A stretch of DNA of 64,000 nucleotides from the NCBI RefSeq assembly GCF_964355755.1, contig NC_092671.1, positions 24,295,070-24,359,069 of the forward strand, read 5' to 3'. The notes below the pieces were generated by a model. It was not told where the DNA came from. It was given only the letters and a program-made list of their open reading frames with translations, and searched no databases. This document shows positions 33,401-39,899 of the stretch, piece by piece. Source of the DNA: Antedon mediterranea. Lineage: Eukaryota > Echinodermata > Crinoidea > Comatulida > Antedonidae. The stretch's first letter is position 1; each line of letters begins with the position of its first letter. The position numbers were made by a program, and so were the translations under genes.

Positions 33401-36223
33401 AAATGACGTCCCATCCTTTGATGAGTTCATTAGAAATCTGTTTTTAGTTTTAAAAATCGTGTGAACGCAAGTAGTAATTCCTTGATCATGGCCATTAATC
33501 GCCACGTTCTTAATGTGTCAAGAATGCACATACAATGGAATGCTTTGTTGCATTGACTTTAAATATATTTGTTTTTGTTCTATGAGCTGTTGGATTAAGA
33601 TTTTTTTTTCTCTCTTTTGTTATGGATATAATATTATGATGATGATATTCCGAAATAAAAAGATAAATGAAATGAAATAATCAATAATCAAACATATACC
33701 GTATATAAATACTAAACAGTTTGAGTTAAAGGGTTAAATCCTTTAGGATAACTTATAGAGCTCAGCAAGTTTATTCAATTTAACAGTATGGATAGTTATA
33801 AACAGCAATATGAACTGGCTCCTAATAATTCAAAATAATTGATTGGTTTTTATTTTTAAGAGAGAAAGCAACATTCCGTGTTTATGTAGTACTTCCTTTA
33901 TTACCTGCATTCCAAGGTGAAGTAGGGGAGGATGAGGGACGTTCAATACATGCCATCTTGCACTGGGAGTACAAATCTATTTGCAAAGGAGAAGGCTCAC
34001 TATTAGAAAGACTTAAGAAAGAGGGAAGTAAGTAAAAATGTTTGTATATTATTTTTAAATTAGCTGTACAAACCCGGTTATTGTTAAATTTCTTTCCCTT
34101 TTGTTGAGTTGTCTCAACAAAAGGTTATACATTACAAAAAGACAAATAACTTTTTAAATACTGTTGACTTTTGTCAGATGATTATTTCTGCCAATTTTTT
34201 TACATAGTTATCAACCCCACTAATTACATCAGCTTCTATGGTTTGCGTAACCACGGAAATTTAAATGGTACTTTGGTGACAGAACTTGTGTACATTCATT
34301 CCAAGTTAATGATAGTAGATGATAAAATTGTGATAATGGGATCTGCTAACATCAATGATCGTAGCATGCTTGGTAATCGAGATAGTGAACTAGCTATTAT
34401 CATTGAGGACACTGAAAATGTACCTAGTGTTATGAATGGTGCTGAATATCAAGCTGGCAAGTTTGCGTTTGGACTTCGACAGCGAATATTTAAGTAAGTA
34501 AAAAGTAATTTAGTGTAAATTTTTAGTCTAGATTTTATGTAATTTTGATTTAATGTTATTAGACAATAACTGAAGGAATTAGAAAATAAAATACATTTTT
34601 TCTAACAATAATTTATTTGTAGAGAACATCTTGGAGTCCTCCTTGAGCAATCAGATGTTGGGGTTAATGACCCAGTATCAGACCATTTCTACAAAGGTGT
34701 ATGGATGAACATAGCAGCTAGTAATACACAGATCTACCAACAGGTTTGATAAAGTTTTGCTTACAGTATTTCACACATCATCATCAAACACAACATCAAC
34801 TCCATCCACATCATTGTAGACAAAATCTACAAATAACAAAGATTTGAAATTACGATTCATATTTTCAATTGCTTTAAGAACATGCAATATAAATGTGGGT
34901 ATCCACTCATCCCAACAGCCATTCGATATTATAAATAATTGATGGATTTTGCATATCTTACAAAAAATGTGTGGAGTATAATTCATTTCCGTTTATGAGC
35001 AAAGACTTTGATTTAAAAAAGGAAGTAGTTAGGATGGTGTTAATGTAAATCATTTCAATTGTGTGTATACGGCATCAATTGTGCATTCTGATGTTGAAAA
35101 GAATGAGCCTAATCCAGGTAAAGGGAAATGAATATGCATCATTAAAAAATGAAAATGTTTTTGTTTCTTTTTAAGTAAGCTAAACCTTATGAAAACTTAC
35201 TTTAGATAAGTATGTGTATATTCTTTTGCTTTTAATGTGTATATTTTTATAATTGGTTAGTCCTAAAGCCATACTTATAGTTTGGTTGAATTATGCAGGG
35301 TCCACAGGTAAAAAGCTTCTCCATTTTACTTCATGTGTTTAATATTGAAAATAATAGTCAGAATCTACTAAAGAATAAAGCAGCAAAAGAGATTGATACA
35401 ATAAATGGCTGAATGAGTGATTGATTATTATTTAGTTAATAATTCCTGGCTTTTGACCTTAAGTAAATAATTTAGATCCAATAGACATTTAATTGCTTTA
35501 TCTTTTTCAACTACACTAGACAACTTAATTTATTTCAGGAAAAGGAAATAATTTAAGTTAACTGCAGTTTTCTATTATGATAAAACATTAATATATATAT
35601 CCATTTTGACTTATTTATACATTTTTATGTTTGTGTCTGGATTTGCTGGAATTCATAACTATCAGATATATTTCAATGCTCTTTTCCTATAGTATATTGG
35701 TTTGTGTCATTATAATTATTCTGATTCTTGAAATTAATATTATTATCAATATTTTAAATCACTTTTGTTGGAATGATTTTTCCGATTTTGACAACTATTT
35801 CTACCTATTATTTTCGCCAAATTTGGTGATGTATTTCAAGTTGGCAATCGTCGACAGACAACTTTACAAAAGCAAATTCAATCATTATCTTAAAAATTCT
35901 ATTAAAGTTACATTATCATTTCTTTGTTAAAAACATTGTTTCGAATTTATTAAAACAGTAAAGAAAAATTAATTTAATGTCATTATTTTTTTTAGGTGTT
36001 TCGTTGCTTACCCGATGACTCATGTCACACATTTGAAGACCTTAAAGCTTATAAACAAGAGGGTGCAGGATTGAGTGTAACAAATATTGAAGAAGCAAGG
36101 CGGTTACTTAACAAAGTGTGTGGTTTCCTAGTGCTGACACCACTTCAATTTCTTTGCAACTCAAATCTTAACCCAACAATAACTACACAAGAAGGTATAG
36201 CACCAACTAAGTTATGGACGTAA
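6327..36223 (+). CDS. PLD1: Phospholipase D, PX-PH-HKD type (PLD1/PLD2 orthologue); 20 exons, N-terminus missing
   Basis: Hydrolyses phosphatidylcholine to phosphatidic acid and choline at membranes. The family is recruited by PX and PH domains and PIP2. Exons: 6327-6455, 7217-7328, 7755-7820, 14076-14134, 14408-14512, 18975-19127, 19469-19615, 22482-22565, 25800-25881, 26761-26871, 27904-28101, 28270-28510, 28845-28963, 30960-31070, 31308-31418, 31965-32053, 33861-34027, 34208-34493, 34623-34743, 35996-36223. All have GT-AG borders and compatible phases, giving 2719 nt and about 905 residues. Counting from the first visible Tyr: PX to about 112, PH about 118-235, HKD1 His367/Lys369/Asp374, IYIENQFF about 605, HKD2 His725/Lys727/Asp732, C-terminal Trp-Thr. 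The loop after HKD1 is short, nearer PLD2 than mammalian PLD1. The visible start needs two bases from an upstream exon, so roughly 80-130 N-terminal residues lie outside. No frameshift or stop was seen, so the gene looks functional. Confidence 0.95.
6600..6915 (+). repeat. Dispersed repeat, copy 1 (inverted partner at 22050-22378)
   Basis: Intronic sequence between the first two visible phospholipase D exons, matching the complement of 22050-22378 over its whole length with moderate divergence. No coding content. Confidence 0.72.
7217..7328 (+). CDS. PLD1: Phospholipase D exon, PX domain middle
   Basis: Reads [14 protein letters not shown] and on to SSEMPKRM. This is the variable PX loop between the IPIP motif and the helix that starts LEGYL in the next exon. 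The donor gtacag at 7329 is the only one that keeps frame with the next exon. The stronger-looking gtaagg six bases downstream would break it. Confidence 0.82.
7755..7820 (+). CDS. PLD1: Phospholipase D exon, PX domain end
   Basis: Encodes [22 protein letters not shown], matching the family's LE.YL...LK.P.YRN helix. 66 nt, phase 0 at both ends, donor gtaagt. Confidence 0.93.
7990..8830. mobile_element. MITE with CCGTATATTTCGG inverted ends, TA target (element 8014-8826)
   Basis: CCGTATATTTCGGTGTATAA at 8014 is repeated as its exact complement ending at 8826. The ends are flanked by TA on both sides (8012-8013 and 8827-8828), fitting a TA target duplication. Subterminal repeats of 'GTGTATAAGACGCACC' type occur on both sides. 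The 813-bp interior has no real gene. A diverged copy in opposite orientation lies at 62755-63902. A Tc1/mariner-type mobiliser is suggested only by the TA target. Confidence 0.88.
8930..9164 (+). mobile_element. tRNA-derived SINE
   Basis: A polymerase III A-box-like TGGCTTGGTGG (about 8938-8948) and B box GGTTCAAGTCC (8982-8992) sit at tRNA spacing. A non-tRNA body follows, then a poly(A) tail of 14 A at 9151-9164. It lies in the same intron, 100 bp downstream of the MITE. Confidence 0.8.
9170..9968. other. Intronic sequence, nothing recognised
   Basis: Part of the 6.3-kb phospholipase D intron between the PX exon at 7755 and the exon at 14076. No coding exon or identifiable element. Confidence 0.4.
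9972..11978. mobile_element. 2.0-kb DNA transposon with ~370-bp terminal inverted repeats and TTA target
   Basis: The left arm (9972 to about 10345) begins TAGTCCAGTAAAAAATCACC and is repeated in near-perfect inverted form from about 11600 to 11978. The flanks are TTA on both sides (9969-9971 and 11979-11981), which fits a 3-bp target duplication as seen for PIF/Harbinger elements. Arm identity is high by eye over more than 350 bases, implying a fairly young insertion. The interior (10346-11600) has no recognisable transposase; it includes a TTAA/ATTA microsatellite at 10371-10390 and a G-rich patch at 10985-11025. It is presumably non-autonomous. Confidence 0.85.
12075..12690 (+). repeat. 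Dispersed repeat, copy 1 (inverted partner at 24805-25375)
   Basis: About 600 bases match the complement of 24805-25375 almost throughout. Shared landmarks are TCTGGTTAATTGTACATAAA, GGTGACTCCCTAGAAGGTG, TATACGGTGGATAATTTTTGC and AAACTATAGATCGATAATTA. The partner adjoins a hAT-like transposase remnant, so this may be a non-autonomous relative of that transposon. The junctions were not defined. Confidence 0.8.
12700..13495. other. Intronic sequence with (ATT)n microsatellite
   Basis: AT-rich, with an ATT run at 13130-13150. The segment at 13160-13290 belongs to a dispersed repeat also seen near 1625. No exon. Confidence 0.4.
13500..13935 (+). repeat. Dispersed repeat, copy 1 (inverted partner at 20345-20735)
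   Basis: Shares a series of blocks with the complement of 20345-20735: CGAATGTACTAAACATTGATATCAATGG, CCGGCCATGGCGGTA, CAGTGACGTAACATGG and TGTGCCAAATGTGAGCATGT types. The copy is diverged with small indels. It lies directly upstream of the exon at 14076, and its partner is in the intron after 19615, so the pair flanks four exons. Confidence 0.75.
14076..14134 (+). CDS. PLD1: Phospholipase D exon, PX/PH linker
   Basis: Encodes [20 protein letters not shown], the conserved LEISQLSFI.DLGPKG segment linking PX to PH. Acceptor TTTTTTCAG, donor gtaaga, phase 0 to 2. Confidence 0.94.
14408..14512 (+). CDS. PLD1: Phospholipase D exon, PH domain start with palmitoylation-type Cys pair
   Basis: Reads [18 protein letters not shown] then [17 protein letters not shown]. 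The adjacent cysteines match the position of the palmitoylated CC pair in mammalian PLD1/2, where they anchor the enzyme to membranes. Extra cysteines follow. Phase 2 at both ends. Confidence 0.93.
14625..14772 (-). mobile_element. tRNA-derived SINE, minus strand
   Basis: Read on the complement it begins GGGGAACTGTAGCGCAGTAG (A-box region) and has a B box GGTTCGGTCAC near 14713-14723. A body containing GATGGGTACCCA and a short tail follow. It sits 110 bases after the PH exon. Confidence 0.75.
14780..15730. other. Intronic sequence, nothing recognised
   Basis: AT-rich intron without a supported exon or element. Confidence 0.4.
15735..15960 (+). pseudogene. LINE reverse transcriptase remnant, N-terminal part of RT
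   Basis: Reads [20 protein letters not shown] then VIQ, the known '..QFGF..G.S...AV...' region of the RT domain. After a gap comes a degraded stretch with FPLELR-like residues where the LDxxKAFD block belongs. It is broken by stops. It is followed by an unrelated repeat (15966-17195) and another (17366-18033), after which LINE-like sequence resumes. Confidence 0.6.
15966..17195 (+). repeat. 1.2-kb dispersed element, copy A (copy B at 54477-59699)
   Basis: Long collinear match to 54477-55239 plus 59150-59699. Shared blocks include AGTTATTTCTAGAATTTTTA types, AATTAGTTATTGACAATTAA, CACACAATAATACGAGGATG and ATGGGCCCTTGGAGAATAAA, plus a CAATCGACTAT stretch and CCCCATCCCTCAAC. Copy A lacks the 3.9-kb insertion found in copy B and so serves as an empty-site reference. 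It carries its own ~115-bp insert at about 16387-16500 with a TTTA microsatellite. No coding potential was recognised. Confidence 0.85.
17366..18033. repeat. CCTCCGCC-type element, copy 1 (copy 2 at 44943-45434)
   Basis: Starts TTACCTCCGCCAAGGAGGTA, then a GTTT microsatellite (17407-17430) and TAGCAGGATTACTCAAAAAG. It contains a tRNA-like antisense fragment at about 17885-17920 (complement TTTGGTGTAATGGTTATG) and ends around AGGAGAATTTTACAATTTT. Copy 2 has the same order. This opening is a repeat family I know to be common in marine invertebrates. The mechanism is not established here. Confidence 0.7.
18040..18560 (+). pseudogene. LINE reverse transcriptase remnant, C-terminal part
   Basis: Contains [14 protein letters not shown] near 18145-18190, the conserved 'V..SVKYLGV.F...L' block downstream of the RT catalytic site, followed by heavily frameshifted sequence. 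It has the right order and strand to be the continuation of the LINE at 15735-15960, split by two later insertions. Confidence 0.55.
18975..19127 (+). CDS. PLD1: Phospholipase D exon, PH domain core
   Basis: Reads [29 protein letters not shown] and [11 protein letters not shown], matching PH strands (KRW..VKDSFLLY..P..G....VLL.D..F). Acceptor TTGTGTAG, donor gtaccc, phase 2 to 2. 153 nt. Confidence 0.95.
19469..19615 (+). CDS. PLD1: Phospholipase D exon, PH C-terminal helix
   Basis: Reads [20 protein letters not shown], then [16 protein letters not shown], the PH strand and helix and the linker (R.GS.A.......AKWYV) that leads into the catalytic region. Phase 2 to 2, donor gtatgt. Confidence 0.94.
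20345..20735 (-). repeat. Dispersed repeat, copy 2 (inverted partner at 13500-13935)
   Basis: Complementary to the copy at 13.5 kb. Shared blocks are ACATGCTCACATTTGGCACAC, GTTACGTCAC, ATGGCCGGAT and ATTAATATCAATGCTTAGTA. It lies immediately upstream of a SINE. Confidence 0.75.
20751..20959 (+). mobile_element. tRNA-derived SINE with conserved central domain
   Basis: A tRNA-like head (A box about TGTGGCGCATTG, B box GGTTCGAATCA at about 20803) is followed by AGGCAAGATACTTTAC and CCACCCAGGTGTATAAATGG. This central domain resembles those shared by animal SINE superfamilies; I do not assign which one. It ends in an ATT run. Confidence 0.85.
21283..21824. mobile_element. 542-bp MITE with CCGTAAATCTTCTAAT ends and internal minisatellites
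   Basis: CCGTAAATCTTCTAATTGTA at 21283 is mirrored by TAGAAGATTTACGG ending at 21824. TA lies on both sides (21281-21282, 21825-21826). Both subterminal parts are built of a 19-20-bp unit, GGGTTACTATTAGAGTAGT and variants, about five copies at 21337-21425 and about seven at 21658-21812. On the minus strand this gives a meaningless Asn/Pro/Ser-rich frame. Confidence 0.82.
22050..22378 (-). repeat. Dispersed repeat, copy 2 (inverted partner at 6600-6915)
   Basis: The complement reproduces the copy at 6.6-6.9 kb, with shared blocks GAACTATTTA..GCCATTGATTTTG, TACACAAAGTATTC, AAAGAGTGC.CTTTTA and GCGAATTA. About 320 bases with indels. Confidence 0.75.
22482..22565 (+). CDS. PLD1: Phospholipase D exon, start of catalytic domain
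   Basis: Reads [20 protein letters not shown], then EEIFITDWW: the conserved 'G..YF.....A...A..EIFI.DWWLSPE' entry strand of the first PLD lobe. Phase 2 to 2, donor gtaagt. Confidence 0.95.
22570..23640. other. Intronic sequence, nothing firmly recognised
   Basis: AT-rich intron, no exon. The 3' part (about 23400 onward) may belong to the hAT-like element that follows. Confidence 0.4.
23650..24330 (-). pseudogene. hAT-like transposase remnant (ZMYM/DUF4371-type)
   Basis: On the minus strand, in several frames, it reads a TTF-type zinc-finger region: [17 protein letters not shown] and [18 protein letters not shown]. This is followed by [18 protein letters not shown], then [20 protein letters not shown]. 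This order matches hAT-superfamily proteins with a TTF zinc finger and DUF4371 (VDGAYC..C.LF; ..EN.EKNR..L..I...). There are multiple frameshifts and stops and no catalytic DDE core, so it is dead. Confidence 0.7.
24610..24810 (-). other. Possible transposase zinc-finger tail (Cys-rich fragment)
   Basis: On the complement a short frame reads [19 protein letters not shown], a CxxC..C pattern resembling the Cys-rich C-terminal finger of piggyBac-type transposases. It is very short and the assignment is tentative. It directly adjoins the dispersed repeat at 24805. Confidence 0.3.
24805..25375 (-). repeat. Dispersed repeat, copy 2 (inverted partner at 12075-12690)
   Basis: The complement matches 12075-12690 nearly throughout, with indels. 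It sits between a Cys-rich transposase-like fragment and a minus-strand 86-codon frame (25278-25538) that I do not recognise. A third, more degraded piece (AACTACCTAACTACCGAA) may lie near 31722-31850. Confidence 0.8.
25800..25881 (+). CDS. PLD1: Phospholipase D exon, catalytic lobe 1
   Basis: Reads [20 protein letters not shown], then HILKRKA, the conserved L.PEI.LKRP....WRLD.ILKRKA block. Acceptor TAATTTCAG, donor gtaagt. Confidence 0.95.
26761..26871 (+). CDS. PLD1: Phospholipase D exon, catalytic lobe 1
   Basis: Reads [20 protein letters not shown], then [17 protein letters not shown], matching GV.IFI.LYKEVE.ALGI.S...KR.L..LH.NI. 37 complete codons, phase 0. Confidence 0.95.
26880..27903. 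other. Intron with a LINE fragment
   Basis: Host intron. The part at 27290-27580 is LINE-derived (see separate entry); nothing else was recognised. Confidence 0.45.
27290..27580 (+). pseudogene. LINE reverse transcriptase remnant (C-terminal RT region)
   Basis: Across frames it reads [13 protein letters not shown], then a KNGQQCLYL segment, matching the 'YLG..IDDKL.W..NTD...KK.QQR.Y.LRKL' region that follows the RT catalytic core in Rex1/Babar-like and related LINEs. Degraded. Confidence 0.55.
27904..28101 (+). CDS. PLD1: Phospholipase D exon with catalytic HKD motif 1
   Basis: Carries HEKLVAID (the HxKxxxxD motif; His and Lys near 27954-27962) followed by [15 protein letters not shown]. 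His of this motif acts in catalysis together with His of HKD2. The exon runs on into the loop ([14 protein letters not shown]). Phase 0 at both ends. Confidence 0.97.
28270..28510 (+). CDS. PLD1: Phospholipase D exon, loop and interlobe segment
   Basis: Begins with a low-conservation loop rich in Asp, Ser and Gly ([15 protein letters not shown] onward, including [16 protein letters not shown]). It then enters the conserved [13 protein letters not shown], equal to the family's W.GKDYCNF. The loop is about 70 residues from the end of HKD1 to WPGKDYCNF, much shorter than in mammalian PLD1. Leaves at phase 1. Confidence 0.94.
28845..28963 (+). CDS. PLD1: Phospholipase D exon, TPRMPWHD motif
   Basis: Reads [20 protein letters not shown], then [17 protein letters not shown], matching the strongly conserved PRMPWHDI....[12 protein letters not shown]. 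The acceptor is TTTTAAAG, and the phase 1 entry fits the previous exon. Confidence 0.95.
29275..29600 (+). pseudogene. LINE ORF2 C-terminal remnant
   Basis: Reads [20 protein letters not shown], then [12 protein letters not shown] and [14 protein letters not shown]. This matches the tail of Rex1/Babar-like LINE proteins (FW.GSL....K..LQ.VVK.ASKIIG......HPL...F..LPSGRR), followed by FYPDAI and a stop. It is the same family type as the fragment at 27.3 kb, but a separate insertion, because three exons lie between them. Confidence 0.7.
30085..30205. repeat. Foldback (hairpin) repeat
   Basis: AATAATGGCAT...GAATAATGAAAGGTTATA..TTTCAACT at 30086-30137 is followed by its complement at about 30152-30200. 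The arms are about 50 bases with a few mismatches and a short loop. Probably a MITE end or a solo palindromic element. Confidence 0.65.
30960..31070 (+). CDS. PLD1: Phospholipase D exon, catalytic lobe 2 start
   Basis: Encodes [20 protein letters not shown] and [17 protein letters not shown]. It is the least conserved catalytic exon (family: ..YP.LLPKS.........G...CNVQ). 37 codons, phase 0. Confidence 0.9.
31308..31418 (+). CDS. PLD1: Phospholipase D exon, LLRS..WS.G and IYIE
   Basis: Encodes [20 protein letters not shown], then [17 protein letters not shown], equal to LLRS...WS.G....E.SI..AYV..I...HYIYIE. It joins NQFFI in the next exon to form the family's IYIENQFF motif. Phase 0. Confidence 0.96.
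31965..32053 (+). CDS. PLD1: Phospholipase D exon, NQFFI and following helix
   Basis: Encodes [20 protein letters not shown], then [10 protein letters not shown]. Acceptor TTTCCACAG, leaves at phase 2 with donor gtatga. Confidence 0.95.
32055..33855. other. Intron; microsatellite and short tandem duplication
   Basis: Holds an ATT run (32087-32114) and two ~39-bp tandem copies at about 32870-32945 sharing ATATGCATATACAGTAG and CTGAAAAACTGTAAAAATAC. No exon or larger element was recognised. Confidence 0.5.
33861..34027 (+). CDS. PLD1: Phospholipase D exon, VYVVLPLLP segment
   Basis: Reads [20 protein letters not shown], then [20 protein letters not shown], matching ..Y.V.V.IPLLPGFEGD......I...NYRT.CRGE.S.L. 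Enters at phase 2 and ends at phase 1, donor gtaagt. Confidence 0.95.
34208..34493 (+). CDS. PLD1: Phospholipase D exon with catalytic HKD motif 2
   Basis: Starts [13 protein letters not shown]..., then [20 protein letters not shown] with the second HxKxxxxD (HSKLMIVD) and [17 protein letters not shown]. This is the most conserved part of the enzyme. It ends with [17 protein letters not shown]. 286 nt, phase 1 to 2, donor gtaagt. Confidence 0.97.
34623..34743 (+). CDS. PLD1: Phospholipase D exon, C-terminal region
   Basis: Encodes [20 protein letters not shown] and [20 protein letters not shown], equal to ..LG.L......DPVSD.F...W...A..N..IY. Ends at phase 0. Confidence 0.94.
34750..35990. other. 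Last phospholipase D intron, nothing recognised
   Basis: AT-rich, no coding signal. The 99-codon frame at 35631-35930 is hydrophobic and low in complexity and has no family resemblance. Confidence 0.45.
35996..36223 (+). CDS. PLD1: Phospholipase D last exon with stop codon
   Basis: Encodes [20 protein letters not shown], a variable middle, [12 protein letters not shown] and [10 protein letters not shown], then TAA at 36221. The family ends with VP.EVWT, and an intact C-terminus is known to be needed for activity. Acceptor TTTTTTTTAG, phase 0. Confidence 0.96.
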   Translation: MFRCLPDDSCHTFEDLKAYKQEGAGLSVTNIEEARRLLNKVCGFLVLTPLQFLCNSNLNPTITTQEGIAPTKLWT

Positions 36224-36380
36224 CTTACAGACAGGTGTGCACATCTTTTACATAGTATGCAATTTTATTTTATTTTTTATTTTATTTTATTTTAATATTG
36301 TATAATATACAGCTTTAAAAATGAATATTTCAAGCAATATTTAATATTAATCTGAAATAAATACATTTTATAGTTACAAA
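36224..36380 (+). terminator. Phospholipase D 3' UTR with candidate polyadenylation signal
   Basis: AATAAA occurs at 36356-36361, about 135 bases after the stop codon. Further AATAAA-like motifs occur near 37404. Which one is used cannot be told from sequence. Confidence 0.4.
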
Positions 36381-36384
36381 TGTA

Positions 36385-37575
36385 AATATAAACAAGTTAT
36401 GTTTATGTGGACGTTTTATTCCAGCAACTTTTATATAGCACTACTATGTCCATTCATTGTTTACTGTATTGTATTATTATTCAGTGCATTCATTTATATT
36501 CCAATGTGTAAGAGTGGATATCACTGTATGTTGCATTGATATTTATTGTATAGTTGCAGAATACAACAAATATAGCCTTACAGCATTACATGTTTCCTGT
36601 ATATTACAGTACTTGCTAACAAAATTTGCCAATTAGAATCTCACCTGTTGTTTTTATTGTTATTTTAAGATTGTTTTTTAAGATTTTTAATATTTATGGC
36701 TATAAAGAGTTTACTTTACTTTCTTAGCTTACTTGTATTTATTTGGCCTTTAATACAGGCAAGAACTAATTGTGAACTTTGCACTACATTTTACATAATC
36801 AAAACTATATGCATGCAATATTTTATACTCATTGGATGACAATTTTGTATAGATTAAAAAAATAATAAGATATATTGATATTGAGAAATGAAAGATTATT
36901 ACAATGGAATGAAAGGATTCTGGAAAGAAAGGAAACATGAAAGTGAATAAATGCTACAGTAATAAGAAAGTGATCAATTAGGAAGAAAATAGTAGGTTAT
37001 CTAGAAAGAGTGTAAAATCATGCTACAGAAAGTGAACATATTTGTAAGTAAAAATATTCTAGAAAAAAAAAGAAGTAAAAGTAGGCCTATGCTATAAAGA
37101 AGTAAGCAGTTGTAGAAAGAAAGTTAACATGTGTTTTAGAAAGAAAATAAACATTTGTTAGAAAAAAATGAATATTTGTTTATAAGGACGTCTTCGTTGT
37201 TTGAGAGAATGTGAAGAAATTAGTGAGAATTTGTTAAAAATTTTAGGTGAATGGTTTTTTTTTTTGAAGTTTAAATTGCATTCCTTTTCCAACATAGAGA
37301 TAATTGAACTATGTTCGTTATTATTATTTTATATATACTGTAGGCCTGTTATAAATAAAATAAGCTTACACCACGTTATGATGAAAGATTCCATTTTAAC
37401 CCAATAAATTTGAAATATTGTACATTTGTTTTTGATTTATTTGGAAGTGTTGCTTATTATTTTTACAGATTAAAACATGACTCTTGCGGAGTATTGGTTT
37501 AAGTTTTTATTTAATACTAACTGTTTCTAAGGTATAATAACTGACAATGTCATGCCGAGACATGTTCTTAAACAT
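36385..37575. other. Intergenic or long 3' UTR, nothing recognised
   Basis: AT-rich. A region with repeated GAAAGT/AGAAAG motifs (36900-37160) suggests an old simple-sequence expansion. No gene. Confidence 0.4.
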
Positions 37576-37665
37576 GTAGTTTATCGGCACCAGGACAATA
37601 ACGATCGACGTTAACTAGATAAATATAATGCATTTTTATTACATAAAAAAAATAAAATTAGAAAG
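37576..37665 (+). repeat. Direct repeat copy 1 (copy 2 at 40411-40495)
   Basis: ATCGGCACCAGGACAATAAC plus GATCGACGTTAACTAGATAA, continuing about 75-85 bases with few differences, recurs at 40411-40495 in the same orientation. Origin unknown. Confidence 0.75.
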
Positions 37666-37974
37666 TTTTTTTTAATTCTAGAACTATTAGGATAACCATT
37701 TTTGCTGTCTTTATGAAAATAATATTTAGTTTCTGTGATTAGTAATTTAACACCACTAGGGTATAGTTTTAAGAATGTTCCTAGAGTTGCTAGGTGGTGT
37801 TTGAATTCTTTTATAAAACTAATATAATTGTAAATATTATCATTCTCTTCATTTGAAGCCATCCATTCATGTTCCGATTTCATCGAACATTTACCGACCG
37901 CCTGGTTTGTCTTTTGCTGAATTTCTCGATGATTTCGATAGTTTAGTATATGAGTACCTTTTTTACTCGTACTG

Positions 37975-38265
37975 AATTCAGAGTCGAGTCAGTAACTTTA
38001 CTTACTCGACTCTGTAACACACTGCCCATCTCAATTCGCCCATCTAACTTGGATTCGTTAAAAAAATTATTAAAAACTCATCTTTTTGCCCAGGCTTATA
38101 TTGCCTTTTTCTTTCCATTTTAAATGTTAAATTTGATTGTGCATTTAATCTGAGGTGATTGCATATTTAATCTGAGGTGATTGCATACTATAAGCATTCA
38201 AAAGCACCTTTGGTGGCGAAGTACGCTCTAGAAATCTGTATTATTATTGCTGTTGTTGTTGATCA
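37975..38265 (+). pseudogene. LINE 3' end remnant
   Basis: Reads TLPISIRPSNLDSLKKLLKT and HLFAQAYIAF, the typical final helix of CR1/L2/RTE-X type LINE proteins (WN.LP..IR...SL..FK..LKT.LF). The 3' region ends with WWRSTL- and ALEIC-like sequence and an ATT/GTT microsatellite tail (38240-38262). Confidence 0.6.
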
Positions 38266-38269
38266 TGAC

Positions 38270-39120
38270 GTCGTTTCAAAAAAAATTATCGCAGAAAGCA
38301 TAAATGATTATGCTATAGTAATAGAAAACTTTTATCATAATTTACTTTAGAAAAAAATAGGTTGTCTTAGTAATTTTTGTAAACACCTATAACGTACATC
38401 TGTTATATATTGTGCTCAGGGAATAAATTCTAACACTAAGTATTTCACTAAGAAATTAGACCATGTGCTAATGTTCAGCCATCTTCTAGAACTCCTTTAT
38501 TAGTCTCCAATCCAGTCCTTATATTGCTAATATGAATATATTACACCATCCACAGATGTAGCCAGATTAAATTCACCCTATCATTTGCATGGAAACATGT
38601 TCCAAAACAAATCTTTGAATTAATATAAAAAAAAAGGAAATTTTATTGAAATAAACACAATTAAATACTCATTTAAGATGACGTCATACATTGCAATATT
38701 TGTGTGTTTGTGTTTAACAATTGCAATGACAAAGTGGTAAGGCCAATAATAGGCGAGAGTATATTATCAGTTTCTCATTAAATAACCATCTGTTGAATTT
38801 TATGTTCTTCATACCTCGTTAGAAATTTCCTATTATAGGTCTACTTATTTTGGTTAATTAACGTTTTCCAAATTTTATATTAGAGAATTATTAGATCTTT
38901 GCCAACAACACACGATTAATATTGACTGTTATGTGGCGAAATGGCGATGAGACTTTCCGTATTCTCTGTCCTCTACAGATTGTCTCTAAATTTGAAAATA
39001 TCTCAGCCGTCTTACCAGGACTTACTATAGTTTACTCCACAACCATGGGCATCTATTCCTTTTTATTATACTTATCAATTAAACGTATATCTATGTAATC
39101 CATTTGTTATGGTTGGTGTA
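38270..39120. other. Intergenic, nothing recognised
   Basis: AT-rich sequence without coding signal. Confidence 0.4.
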
Positions 39121-39124
39121 CATG

Positions 39125-39895
39125 TTTTTAGTCGCGTGGAAGCGACTCTATAGTTCACTATGTCGGTCGGTCGGTCGGTCTGTCTGTCTGTCGGTTCGGT
39201 ATCACTATGCGTTTTATTGCTTTTCTGTACTTTTTGAACTGTTTTGATGTCAACATGTGGGCATTTACGTGAAATTGTGCTATTGTAAATGACGTTAGAG
39301 TTGCGCAACGTGATTTACGCGCGATTTAACGATTTTCTCGTATTTAACATAGGTCAAAAACCAAATAACATTTTAAATTGAAACTTTGCAAAAGTTTAAT
39401 TTCTATCAGGCGCTAACTTTCTGTTAAAAAAAAATGTGTTTTACACAAAGTTACGCGCGCACGCGCATTTAAAATTTTAAAATGCGCAAAAATTAATTTT
39501 TAATCAACTTTCTACGCGTTTCTTGTCATTTTGAGCATGTCAAAAACTCCCATACGCGTGCAAATTTTTACGCGCTCGGTGCGCACGTAGCGCTAAATAC
39601 ATACTTTTTTTGCGTGATTTATGTTTTTGCAGCCTTTTCTAATAATTTTACCAACTTTAAACAATTTCGACTTAAAATTACGTCATACGAGCACGTCGAA
39701 TTGGATAATTTGCGCACGTTTTTGATGAAAAAGTTCAAAAATTCGTCAAAATTATGCCTTTTTAGTCGCGTGGACGTGACTCTATAGTTCACTATGTCGG
39801 TCGGTCTGTCTGTTGGTCTGTCGGTCGGTCTGTCTGTCGGTCCGGTATCACTATGCATTGTAGCACGCGACTTAATGGCTGTTGGCCTTGTTTAA
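39125..39895 (+). mobile_element. Composite GTCGCGTG element with two (TCGG)n tracts, copy 1
   Basis: It starts TTTTTAGTCGCGTGGAAGCG, then CTATAGTTCACTATG, a (TCGG/TCTG)n tract (39161-39198) and GGTATCACTATGC. After a G/C-rich, CpG-rich body, the whole head is repeated at 39762-39858. It ends CACGCGACTTAATGGCTGTT. GTCGCGTG and CACGCGAC form short inverted ends. An inverted relative lies at 48695-49496. Confidence 0.8.
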
Positions 39896-39899
39896 CTTC

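Noticed and set aside
35631-35930. 99-codon hydrophobic frame in the last PLD intron
   Set aside because: Poly-Ile/Leu/Phe translation of AT-rich intron; the PLD reading continues smoothly from 34743 to 35996 without it.
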